Assembly (NCBI RefSeq): GCF_001673535.1
Contig: NZ_LZLY01000014.1
Location: 1 to 64,000, forward strand
Length of the DNA: 64,000 bases
Direction: 5' to 3'
DNA from: Mycobacterium sp. 1081908.1
GTDB taxonomy: Bacteria > Actinomycetota > Actinomycetes > Mycobacteriales > Mycobacteriaceae
Shown: positions 49,911-57,983 of the stretch, in pieces
Position numbering within the stretch: position 1 is the first letter of the stretch
How the letters are laid out: each line of letters starts with the position of its first letter
Made by a program: the position numbers and the translations under genes
Notes under the pieces: generated by a model
Seen by the model: the letters and a program-made list of their open reading frames with translations, nothing else
What the model was told of the DNA's origin: nothing
Databases searched by the model: none

Positions 49911-51623
49911 TTACTGGGTTCCCTCGGCGTACCAAGTTCGGAATCGGTCGTACTTCGGCATCTCCTCGGAGTTGGCCTTCGGGTCGATGCACACGTGCAC
50001 CACGCCGACTTTGCCACTCGCGTAGGCGCGCTTGATCGCCGGGCCGATTTCCTCTTCCTTCTCGACGTACTCACCGTGGCAGCCGAAGCCCTCGGCGATC
50101 TTGTCCATCCGGACGTCCTTGCTCCAGTGCACGCCGGGCTGGGGCGACGGCTGGGGGAAGGTGCGCTTGTAGACGCCTACCTCGAGGCCCCACTGGTGAT
50201 CCACGCCCACCACACATACCAGCGGAAGCTTTTGCCGCGCGGCGGTTTCCAGCTCGGCGATATGAAAGAGGAATGCCGAGTCACTGGTGAGCAGCATGAC
50301 CGGGCGCTTGCCGCCCTCGGCCACCGAGGCGCCGACGGCGTACGGCAAGCCGGTGCCTAGATGACCGAAGTTCTGGTTCCAGATCACGTCGCGCGGTTTG
50401 GTCTGCGAGTAGGTCCACTGGAAGATCACGGTCGCGCCGCCGTCGCGGACCATGATGCCATCCTCGAGTTCGTCGAACGCCTTGGTTGCCTCGACGACAT
50501 AGCGCGCCGGGTGCACCGGGGTGCGACCCGTCGGGGCTTCCTCGGCCACCCGCACCAGCTCGGCGGCGTCGGCCTTGATCAGTTTCTCGAGGTGGGCCGA
50601 CGCGGTGCGGGGCGCGTCGCGTAGCGCCTCGACCAGCTGCGGCACCACGCCGCGCAGATCGCCCACCAGCGCCACATCGATGGGCCGGTTGACGCCGATG
50701 GCGGTCGGATCCTGCTCGACCATCACCCATTTGCGGTTTGCATTGTTGGCGGCCCAGTGCTGAGTTCGGCCGTAGTGCATGGGCTCACCGAGTTCGGTGC
50801 CGAGCGCGACACACAGGTCGGACTCCTCGACGGCCTCGTTAGCGGCCGGGGAGAACAGATACGGGAACGTCCGGTCCTGCAGGCCCGGGATGAACGACGT
50901 GCCGCCGGAGGTCTGGATCACCGGGCAGGCCATCAACTGGGCGAGTTCCTTGACCTGCTGCTGAGTCCGCGAGGTGTGCACCGCGTGACCGACGAGCAGC
51001 ACCGGGCTCTTGGCCTCGCGGATCAACTTCACGGCTTCGGCCACCTCGCGGCTGCCGGCGCCCTGGTTCACCAGCCGGTAGCTCGACGGGGCGGGTGCGG
51101 CATCGACGTCGAGCTCCTCGAGGATGACGTGTGAAGGGAACTCGACGTAGGACGGGCCCGGGGTGCCCGACATCGCCTTGCGGATCGCCTCGTGGACGAT
51201 CTCGTCGGTCTGGTCGGCATACTCGATGGAGCTGCTGTATTTGACCGACGCCGCGAAAAGTGGCTCCTGCTGGACGAACTGGATGCGACCGCGCCGGACC
51301 CGGCGCTCGGTGATGCGGGCGCGCTGGCCGCCGAGGAAGATCACCGGCGAGTTTTCCACTAGCGCGCACTGGATCGCGCCGGCCATGTTGGCCATGCCAG
51401 GCCCCAGCGTGCCGATGCACAGCCCGGGCTTACCCGTCATCCGCGACGCCGCCTCGGCCATGAATCCCGCGCTCAGTTCGTGATGCGGTGCGACGACGGA
51501 CCAGCCGCGGGCGTCGGCCTCGGTGAACATGTGCACGAAGTTCGGGTCCGGGATCCCGAACAGCGTGTTCACGCCCTCGGCCTCGAACAGGTCGAGGATG
51601 CGCTTGTAGACGGGCACAGCCAT
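49911..51623 (-). CDS. Thiamine-diphosphate-dependent decarboxylase/lyase (acetolactate synthase-like)
   Basis: A 570-residue ThDP enzyme. The cofactor-activating Glu49 is in PHHELSAGFMAEA and the GTLGPGMANMAGAI loop is intact. The central domain (about 195-330) and the C-terminal PP domain follow. The canonical Mg/ThDP motif GDG-X24-27-N is altered: TSDSAF replaces the GDG start and VDH lies where Asn is normal, so metal coordination may use Asp. Placement beside a CaiB-type CoA-transferase, as oxalyl-CoA decarboxylase sits with formyl-CoA transferase, suggests a 2-hydroxyacyl-CoA lyase or 2-oxoacid decarboxylase releasing an aldehyde. Two bases follow the CoA-transferase stop. Confidence 0.87.
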   Translation of the reverse strand: MAVPVYKRILDLFEAEGVNTLFGIPDPNFVHMFTEADARGWSVVAPHHELSAGFMAEAASRMTGKPGLCIGTLGPGMANMAGAIQCALVENSPVIFLGGQRARITERRVRRGRIQFVQQEPLFAASVKYSSSIEYADQTDEIVHEAIRKAMSGTPGPSYVEFPSHVILEELDVDAAPAPSSYRLVNQGAGSREVAEAVKLIREAKSPVLLVGHAVHTSRTQQQVKELAQLMACPVIQTSGGTSFIPGLQDRTFPYLFSPAANEAVEESDLCVALGTELGEPMHYGRTQHWAANNANRKWVMVEQDPTAIGVNRPIDVALVGDLRGVVPQLVEALRDAPRTASAHLEKLIKADAAELVRVAEEAPTGRTPVHPARYVVEATKAFDELEDGIMVRDGGATVIFQWTYSQTKPRDVIWNQNFGHLGTGLPYAVGASVAEGGKRPVMLLTSDSAFLFHIAELETAARQKLPLVCVVGVDHQWGLEVGVYKRTFPQPSPQPGVHWSKDVRMDKIAEGFGCHGEYVEKEEEIGPAIKRAYASGKVGVVHVCIDPKANSEEMPKYDRFRTWYAEGTQ

Positions 51624-51625
51624 GT

Positions 51626-52801
51626 TCAAACTTCCTTTCCATCGCGAGCGAGGTGCCCCCGGCTCGCGCCGATTTCGGCAAGCACCTCTGCGGTGTCGGC
51701 GCCCAACTCCGGCGCCGGCCCCGCGACGCGACCGGGTGTCCGGGAGAACCAGGTGGGTACGCCGGGGAAGCGCACCGGTCCGTGCGGGGTGTCGACGGTC
51801 TGGAACATGCCGACTGCGTTGAGGTGCGGATCGTCGAACAGCGCGCCGGGCGTGTTCAGGGGCGCGGCCGGGATCTCGAGTTCGCGGAACAGCGCGAGCC
51901 ACTCCTGGGTCGTGCGCTGCTTCATCGTCTCGGCCACCAACCCGTAAACGGTGTCGATCCGGCGTGCGCGCTCCTCCAGCGTCGAATACAGCTCACCGGC
52001 CCATGGCGGCCGCACGGCGTCGACGAACGCGTTCCAGTGCTTGTCGTTGTAGATCAACGCGGCGATGTAGCCGTCGCTGGTGCGGTAGGGACGGCGGTTG
52101 GGCGCCACGGTGCGCGGATACACGGCCGGCCCCAGGGGCGGGTCGAACAGGGCGCCGTTGGCGTGTTCGACGAGCATGAACGAGGCCATCGTTTCGAACA
52201 TGGCGACCTCGACTTCCTGCCCCTCGCCGGTGCGTTCGCGGTGATACAACGCCATGGTCGTCGCGTACAGCGCGGTCAGCCCGGCGACCTTGTCGGCCAT
52301 GATGGTTCCGACGTAGTCGGCCTCGCCGGTCAGCTGCTGCTGCACCGCAGGCAGGCCGCATTCGGCCTGGATGGTGTCGTCGTAGGCGGGCCGGTCCCGC
52401 TCGGGTCCGCGGCGTCCGTACCCGTAGCAGTTGGTGTAGACGATCGCAGGGTTGATCGCGGCGACGTCGTCGTAGGCGAAGCCGAGCTTGGCGATCGCCT
52501 TGGCGCGCATCGAGTGGATGAACACGTCCGCGGTCTCGACAAGGGCGCGCAGCGCCCGGGTTCCGTCGTCCGTCCGCAGGTCGAGCACGACGCTGCGCTT
52601 GCCGCGGTTCACGTTGACGAAGACGCCGCTCATGCCCGGCGCGGGACCGACCGAGATGTAGCGGGTGTTATCGCCCTGTGGGGGTTCGACTTTGATCACG
52701 TCGGCGCCCATGTCGGCCATGATCTGGGTGCAGTACGGCCCCATCACCATCGCGGTGAGGTCGATCACTCGCACGCCGGCCAGCGGCCCCGCGCTAGCCA
52801 T
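51626..52801 (-). CDS. CaiB/BaiF CoA-transferase (class III)
   Basis: A 391-residue family III CoA-transferase. The N-terminal LAGVRVIDLTAMVMGPYCTQ, GADVIKVEPPQGD and NVNRGKRSVVLDL blocks are diagnostic, and the catalytic aspartate is Asp141 in RPAYDDTIQAECG. It moves CoA between acids through a glutamyl/aspartyl-acyl anhydride. Its start overlaps the SDR upstream by eight bases and the ThDP enzyme follows within two bases. It probably activates an acid product of the pathway or accepts CoA from it; the acyl pair is unknown. Confidence 0.92.
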   Translation of the reverse strand: MASAGPLAGVRVIDLTAMVMGPYCTQIMADMGADVIKVEPPQGDNTRYISVGPAPGMSGVFVNVNRGKRSVVLDLRTDDGTRALRALVETADVFIHSMRAKAIAKLGFAYDDVAAINPAIVYTNCYGYGRRGPERDRPAYDDTIQAECGLPAVQQQLTGEADYVGTIMADKVAGLTALYATTMALYHRERTGEGQEVEVAMFETMASFMLVEHANGALFDPPLGPAVYPRTVAPNRRPYRTSDGYIAALIYNDKHWNAFVDAVRPPWAGELYSTLEERARRIDTVYGLVAETMKQRTTQEWLALFRELEIPAAPLNTPGALFDDPHLNAVGMFQTVDTPHGPVRFPGVPTWFSRTPGRVAGPAPELGADTAEVLAEIGASRGHLARDGKEV

Positions 52802-53729
52802 GCAGCACGCCTCGACCGCTGGAACGGTGTGCGAGTTCGAAGCTGTAGCGGATGTGCCGGGCGTGACCGTCGGGCACCGCCGGAAAAACCAGCGGCGCCT
52901 GGATGTTTCGGATGGCGTCGAGATGCGCGCCGACGTCCTCGACCGTCCAGGCCGGCCGATGCACGCCGGGGCTCTCGGCGATGACCGCCCGCGCCACCCG
53001 CCCCGCCAGCGCGATGAACATCTCCCCGGTCACCGAACAGGCCTCGTGGGCAAGCCAAGCCACGACGGGCGCGACGAGCTCCGGGCCCATGGGCGGGTAG
53101 GCCGAGGTGTCGATCCCCTCCGCCATCCTCGTGACCGCGGCCGGCACGATGACGTTGCACGCCACGCCGTGGGCCGCGCCTTCGAGCGCCGCGACGTTGG
53201 ACAGCCCGATCACGCCGGCCTTGGCGGCCGCGTAGTTGGCCACGTCGTGGTTGCCGTACAGGCCGCCGATCGATGACGTCAGCACGATGCGCCCGTATCC
53301 GGCGTCGCACATCACCGGAAATGCCGGGCGCACAACGTTGAACGCGCCGCGCAGGTGCACGTCGAGCACCGCGTCGAAATCCTCGTAGCTCATCTCTTTC
53401 AGCGATGCGCCGCGCACGTTCCCGGCATTGTGGACGAGGGCGTCGACGCGGCCGTACGTATCGAGCGCCGCTTGGATGATCGCCTTGCCGCCGGCCGCGG
53501 TGGCCACCGAATCGGTGCTGGCGACGGCTTGGCCACCGGCAGCGGCGATCTCGCGCACCACCTCGTCGGCCGGGCCGGCGTCGGTGCCGTCGCCGGTGAG
53601 GCCGCCCCCCGGATCGTTGACGACGACCTTCGCCCCCAGCGACGCCAGCAATAGGGCGTAGGAGCGGCCCAGCCCCCTGCCTGCTCCGGTGACGACGGCG
53701 ACGCGGCCGTCGAATCTCATGTCCGACAT
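52794..53729 (-). CDS. Short-chain dehydrogenase/reductase (MFE-2-like, C-terminal extension)
   Basis: A 311-residue SDR similar to the dehydrogenase half of multifunctional enzyme type 2: TGAGRGLGRSYALLLASLGA, NDPGGGLTGDGTDAGPADEV, HNAGNVRGASLKEM and catalytic YAAAK. A 60-residue C-terminal extension (GVHRPAWTVEDVGAHLDAIR) is also typical. Such enzymes oxidise 3-hydroxyacyl-CoA or hydroxy lipids with NAD. ATG 53729 directly follows the TAG of the monooxygenase gene (TAGATG). It is the fourth gene of the operon. Confidence 0.9.
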   Translation of the reverse strand: MSDMRFDGRVAVVTGAGRGLGRSYALLLASLGAKVVVNDPGGGLTGDGTDAGPADEVVREIAAAGGQAVASTDSVATAAGGKAIIQAALDTYGRVDALVHNAGNVRGASLKEMSYEDFDAVLDVHLRGAFNVVRPAFPVMCDAGYGRIVLTSSIGGLYGNHDVANYAAAKAGVIGLSNVAALEGAAHGVACNVIVPAAVTRMAEGIDTSAYPPMGPELVAPVVAWLAHEACSVTGEMFIALAGRVARAVIAESPGVHRPAWTVEDVGAHLDAIRNIQAPLVFPAVPDGHARHIRYSFELAHRSSGRGVLHG

Positions 53730-55577
53730 CTAGTTTCCGAGGACCAGGCCATGCAGATCACCCTTGGCGCGCCACTCCTTGAGCAGGTCGTCGAAGGCGT
53801 AGAAGCCGGGCGAGTAGGGCTCCCCGAGAAACGAGCGGATGCCCTCTCCGCCCCCGCCGCCCTCGTTGTTGTAATAGCCCGGCGTGCAGCTCACTTCGAA
53901 CGCCGAGTTGTCGATCGTGAGGTCCCGGATCGTGGCTACCCAGCCGTCCTGACCCTCCTGACTCGGTTCGACGGTGGTCGCGCCGCGCTTGATGGCTTCG
54001 GAGATGATGTAGGCGATGTGTTCGGCCTGCTGCTCGAACATCGCCGTGGTGTTGGCCGAAACGCCCCCCTGCAGGAAGCCGGTGTGGAACTGGTTGGGGA
54101 AGCCGCGAGTGGTCATGCCGTGCAGCGTCTTGTAGCTGTCGCGCCAGTGATCGAAGAGCGACAGGCCGTCACGGCCCTCGATCGCTTCCATCGCATAGCG
54201 GCGGCTGATCTCGGTCGAGATTTCGAAGCCGCTGGCGAAGATCACGCAATCGACCTCGTACTCGACACCGTTGGCGACGACGCCGTGCTCCGTGAGCCTT
54301 TCCACCCCCTTGCACTCCGACACGTCGACCAACGTGACGTTGGCATTGTTGAAGGTGGGCAGGTATTCGTCACTCGAGCATGGCCGCTTGCAGAGGAACC
54401 GGTAGTACGGCTTGAGCGCCTCGGCGGTATCGGGGTCCGCGACGATGTCGGCGATCCGGCGTCGCAGCCGCTCCATGATCTTGTAGTCCTCCTCCTCGCG
54501 GATCGCCATGATCTGCTCGATGCTCAGCGACGCGGGGTCGTCGCTGGCGGCGATCCGCGCGGTCATGTTGCGGCCCAGCTCGGTCCAGAAGTCGCAGACC
54601 TGATCCGCCGCGTCGAACACCACGCCCTCGAACGGCGACCACCGATGGAAGTTGCGCTTGCGCTCCGCCTGCCACCCGGGCTGCAGCGATTCCACCCAGG
54701 CCGGATCCGTTGGCTCGTTGCCCCGCTCGTCCACCGATGACGGTGTCCGCTGAAACACGTAGAGGTGGTGGGCGTCGCGGCCCAGGTGGGGAACCAGCTG
54801 AACCCCCGTCGCGCCGGTGCCGACGAGGGCGACCCGTTTGTCGGCGAGCCTGTGCAGGCGGCCGTTGGCGTCGCCGCCGGTGTAGTCGTAATCCCAGCGC
54901 GCCGAATGGAACACGTGGCCCTTGAAGTCTTTGAGGCCGGGGATCCCGGGCAGCTTCGGCCGGTTGTATGAGCCCTGCGTCATCACCACGAAGCGGGCGC
55001 GGATGTCGTCACCGCGGTTCGTCCGCAGCCGCCAGCGGTTGATCGAGTCGTCCCAGCGCACCGTGCGCACCTGGGTGGAGAAGATCGCCCCGTCGTACAG
55101 CCCGAAATGTTTGGCGATGCGCCGGCAGTGCTCGTAGATCTCCGCGCCGTCAGCGAACTTCTTGCTCGGCATGAAGTCGAGCTCTTCGAGCATCGGGATG
55201 TAGCAGTACGCGTCGTTGTCACACTGGATTCCGGGAAAGCGGTTCCAATACCAGACGCCGCCGAAGTCCCCGCCCATCTCGATGACGTGAACATCGTCGA
55301 CGCCGGACTTCTTGAGGTAGGCGCCCGCCAGCAGGCCGGCGATACCACCCCCGAGCACCGCCACCTCGACATCCTCGGTGATCGGCGCCCGCGGAGTTAC
55401 CGGCGTGTGCGGATCGACCTCGGAGAACTCGGCGAAGTCGCCCGTGAGTTCCAGATACTGCTTGGATCCTTCGGGGCGCAACCGCTTGTCGCGCTCGTGC
55501 AGGTACTTCTCGCGAAGCGCGTCGATGTCGATGTCTTGTGGGGTGTCGGTCGGCCCACAGGTGTCGAAATTCGTCAT
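53730..55577 (-). CDS. Baeyer-Villiger-type flavin monooxygenase
   Basis: A 615-residue FAD/NADPH monooxygenase. The FAD loop is GGGIAG (76-81), the fingerprint is FKGHVFHSARWD, the NADPH loop is GTGATG, and the N-terminal helix LREKYLHERDKRLRPEG matches the enzyme at 895-2682. It inserts oxygen beside a ketone to form an ester or lactone. ATG 55577 overlaps the Rieske stop (ATGA). Positioned after a ring-hydroxylating oxygenase and an SDR, it is suited to convert a ketone formed by them. Substrate unknown. Confidence 0.91.
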   Translation of the reverse strand: MTNFDTCGPTDTPQDIDIDALREKYLHERDKRLRPEGSKQYLELTGDFAEFSEVDPHTPVTPRAPITEDVEVAVLGGGIAGLLAGAYLKKSGVDDVHVIEMGGDFGGVWYWNRFPGIQCDNDAYCYIPMLEELDFMPSKKFADGAEIYEHCRRIAKHFGLYDGAIFSTQVRTVRWDDSINRWRLRTNRGDDIRARFVVMTQGSYNRPKLPGIPGLKDFKGHVFHSARWDYDYTGGDANGRLHRLADKRVALVGTGATGVQLVPHLGRDAHHLYVFQRTPSSVDERGNEPTDPAWVESLQPGWQAERKRNFHRWSPFEGVVFDAADQVCDFWTELGRNMTARIAASDDPASLSIEQIMAIREEEDYKIMERLRRRIADIVADPDTAEALKPYYRFLCKRPCSSDEYLPTFNNANVTLVDVSECKGVERLTEHGVVANGVEYEVDCVIFASGFEISTEISRRYAMEAIEGRDGLSLFDHWRDSYKTLHGMTTRGFPNQFHTGFLQGGVSANTTAMFEQQAEHIAYIISEAIKRGATTVEPSQEGQDGWVATIRDLTIDNSAFEVSCTPGYYNNEGGGGGEGIRSFLGEPYSPGFYAFDDLLKEWRAKGDLHGLVLGN

Positions 55578-56953
55578 GGAATCTCTTTCGGCGCACCGGT
55601 ACCCATGTACTTCGACAATTGGTAGTGCAGGTTGACGGTGCTGCGTTCGCGGTACGGGTTGGGCTTGGTGCCGGGGAAGCCAACGGATTTCATCCCCTGT
55701 TGCACGGCGGCCATGTTGGAGAAGTCCTGGGGCAATACCGAGCGCCACCGCGGGTCGCCCACCGGCGTGTACTCCCACTCCGTTTGCGGCTCTTCGCCTT
55801 TGGGAAACAGCTCGAAAACCGACACTTCGAAGATGCATTTGTCGGGGTTGTAGCCGGGGTCTGGCCGGGCGCCGTAGCACAGCGCAACCGTCAGACCCTG
55901 ACCGATCTGGAAGTTCGGGAAGATCTGCCACGCGGTGCCGGCCTGCCCGAGGATGTCGGGCGGAATCGTCGGCCAGATCACGCCGCGGGCCTCGTCGTCG
56001 CGGCGCGCGGATGCCAGCCAATGCTCGAGGACCTTGTCCGCCGGGGTGCCCTCGGGCAGTTCGTCGACCAGCCGTTTGGCCGCGTTCACCAGCGTCTCGG
56101 TGGTGGAGGTGTTGGTTTCCTCCATCGTGTAGATCTGCATCTCCGCGGTCGAGACGCGGGGATCGGCGCCGGTGCCGAGGCGGATCTTGGACTTGGTCGC
56201 CGCGAGATCATCCGGGGCGTCATAGCCGATGTTGCTGTGCTTGCCCTGCGCCTTGGCCCAGCCCTTGAATTCGCCGAACTTGTTGAATTCCGGATGGGTC
56301 GTGTAGACGTGGTAGGTCTCGTTGAAGGCCTCCAGCGCGACCTTCCAATTGCAGTCGAAGTTCAACCACTTGCGCCACTTGTAGCGCATGTTCTCCAGGC
56401 CGAACGGGTCGAGGATCTTGGCCGCGGGAAACAGGTAGTCGGCCAGCGGCTCGCAGTCGGGGTCCATGTTGATCCACACCCAACCGCCCCACGTGTCCAC
56501 GCGCACCGGCCGTAGGTGCGTGTTGTCGGGTGTCAGCGCGTCCTGCCAGTCCTGTCGCTCGCGAATGTGGGTGCACGCCCCGTCGAGGCCGTAGGTCCAG
56601 CCGTGGAAGCCGCACACGAACGACTTGCGGGCGCGGCCGCAGGCGTTCTTCGCGGCCGGCGGCGTGTCGATCCGCCGGCGGCCGCGGTGCATGCAGACGT
56701 TGTGGTGCGCGTGAAATTCGTGCTCATCGGTGCGCACCACGATGATCGAGTCGTCGAGGATGTCGTAGGTCAGGTAGCTGCCCACCTCGGGCAGCTCTTC
56801 GACGCGGCCGACCTGTTGCCAGACCTTTCGCCACAGCTTGTCGCGCTCGGCGCGGGCGTACTCCGCGCTGACGTAGGCCTCGACGCCGATCGTCATCGGC
56901 TTCGAGAGTTCCTCGGCTGCAGCGGATTTCACCTCCTTGGCCAGATCCGTCAT
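55574..56953 (-). CDS. Rieske non-heme iron oxygenase, alpha subunit
   Basis: A 459-residue Rieske oxygenase. The [2Fe-2S] ligands are Cys87-x-His89 (CMHRG) and Cys114-x2-His117 (CGFHG). The mononuclear iron site includes His215 and His220 in NETYHVYTTH. No beta subunit gene, ferredoxin or reductase is in the operon, so electrons come from elsewhere. It hydroxylates an aromatic, steroid-like or alicyclic substrate. ATG 56953 overlaps the SDR upstream (ATGA) and its own stop overlaps the monooxygenase start. It is the second gene of the operon and probably carries out the initial hydroxylation. Confidence 0.92.
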   Translation of the reverse strand: MTDLAKEVKSAAAEELSKPMTIGVEAYVSAEYARAERDKLWRKVWQQVGRVEELPEVGSYLTYDILDDSIIVVRTDEHEFHAHHNVCMHRGRRRIDTPPAAKNACGRARKSFVCGFHGWTYGLDGACTHIRERQDWQDALTPDNTHLRPVRVDTWGGWVWINMDPDCEPLADYLFPAAKILDPFGLENMRYKWRKWLNFDCNWKVALEAFNETYHVYTTHPEFNKFGEFKGWAKAQGKHSNIGYDAPDDLAATKSKIRLGTGADPRVSTAEMQIYTMEETNTSTTETLVNAAKRLVDELPEGTPADKVLEHWLASARRDDEARGVIWPTIPPDILGQAGTAWQIFPNFQIGQGLTVALCYGARPDPGYNPDKCIFEVSVFELFPKGEEPQTEWEYTPVGDPRWRSVLPQDFSNMAAVQQGMKSVGFPGTKPNPYRERSTVNLHYQLSKYMGTGAPKEIP

Positions 56954-57798
56954 TCCATCCTCCTGATCGCCGCGCGGAAGGATTCGTCTTTGAGGAACAT
57001 CGAGGTGTTGTCGGCGTCGAGATGGCTCCACTTGAGGTCGAGGCCACCGTCGACGAGCAGCGTCTGGCCGGTGATGTAGCCCGACAGGTCCGAGAGCAGG
57101 AAAAGGATGGCGCCCGCCTGCTCCTCGGGCCGGCCACGCCGGCCCATCGCGATCGCCCGCCGGTCCCGGTCCGGATCCTCGTCCACGTAGGTGCGCGAGG
57201 CCGCGGTCTCGGTGACGCCCGGCGCCACGGCGTTCACCCGGATCCCGGACAACGCCAGCTCGAGCGCCATCGTGCGGGTCATCGCCGTGATCGCGGCCTT
57301 GGCGGTCCCGTAGGCGATGTGAAACGGCGCGGTGTTCATGCCGCTGATCGACGAGATCGACACGATCGACCCGGGCCGCCGCTGCCCGACGAGTTCGGCC
57401 GCGACGGCCTGGCTCATGAAGAACGCCGTTTCGAGATTGTCGGTGAAGATCTGGCGCCAGTCGCCGCGGGCCACCCGTGTCGACGCCATCCACGTCGACG
57501 GCTCGGCGCCGCCCGCGACGTTCACCAGACCGTAGAGGTCTCCGTCGGCGCGCCGCGCCTGATCGATCACCGCGGCGATGCCCTCTTCGGTCGACGCGTC
57601 GGCCGCGACGGGCACCACCGCCAGGCCTTGCTGCGCCAGCGGGGCGACGTGCTCGTCGAGGTTTTCCTTCGACCGGCTCACCGCGATCACGGTTGCCCCC
57701 GCGCGCGCGGCCATTGCCGTGACGGTGGTGCCGATGCCGCCGCCGCCGGCACCGGAAACCACGACGATGCGACCGTCGAGCCCGAGAAGATCGTCCAT
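56950..57798 (-). CDS. Short-chain dehydrogenase/reductase
   Basis: A 282-residue SDR, first gene of the leftward operon. Catalytic YGTAK and C-terminal YITGQTLLVDGGLDLKW are intact. The cofactor loop is VVSGAGGGGIGTTV, one residue longer than the usual TGxxxGxG. It probably oxidises a hydroxyl introduced by the Rieske enzyme. ATG 57798 faces the divergent promoter region that contains two GntR-like palindromes. Confidence 0.88.
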   Translation of the reverse strand: MDDLLGLDGRIVVVSGAGGGGIGTTVTAMAARAGATVIAVSRSKENLDEHVAPLAQQGLAVVPVAADASTEEGIAAVIDQARRADGDLYGLVNVAGGAEPSTWMASTRVARGDWRQIFTDNLETAFFMSQAVAAELVGQRRPGSIVSISSISGMNTAPFHIAYGTAKAAITAMTRTMALELALSGIRVNAVAPGVTETAASRTYVDEDPDRDRRAIAMGRRGRPEEQAGAILFLLSDLSGYITGQTLLVDGGLDLKWSHLDADNTSMFLKDESFRAAIRRME

Positions 57799-57821
57799 GA
57801 CCTGCTATCTACTGCACCGCT

Positions 57822-57833
57822 TTGTCCGGACAA
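57822..57833. promoter_or_regulatory. Candidate GntR operator 1
   Basis: TTGTCCGGACAA is a perfect 12-bp palindrome 24 bases upstream of the leftward operon's start. It fits the GT-N4-AC pattern of FadR/GntR sites. A related copy lies at 57918-57929. Between them GTTCT-N9-AGAAC (57842-57860) is a further inverted repeat. Confidence 0.55.
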
Positions 57834-57917
57834 GATACCGCGTTCTGTCCTTTGGAGAACACTATTCCCATCGTTGGACTGGGCTGTCAAGGCCGAGACC
57901 GCGCGGTGCGGACCCTA

Positions 57918-57929
57918 TTGTCTGGACTA
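57918..57929. promoter_or_regulatory. Candidate GntR operator 2
   Basis: TTGTCTGGACTA matches operator 1 at 10 of 12 positions. It is 96 bases away and 55 bases upstream of the propeller gene's ATG, so the pair could let one regulator, probably the GntR protein encoded at 59594, control both divergent operons. Confidence 0.5.
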
Positions 57930-57983
57930 GGAGGAGTTGATAGCGTCCAGCTCAAACGGCTGACGGAAGGACCTCGGCAGGAT

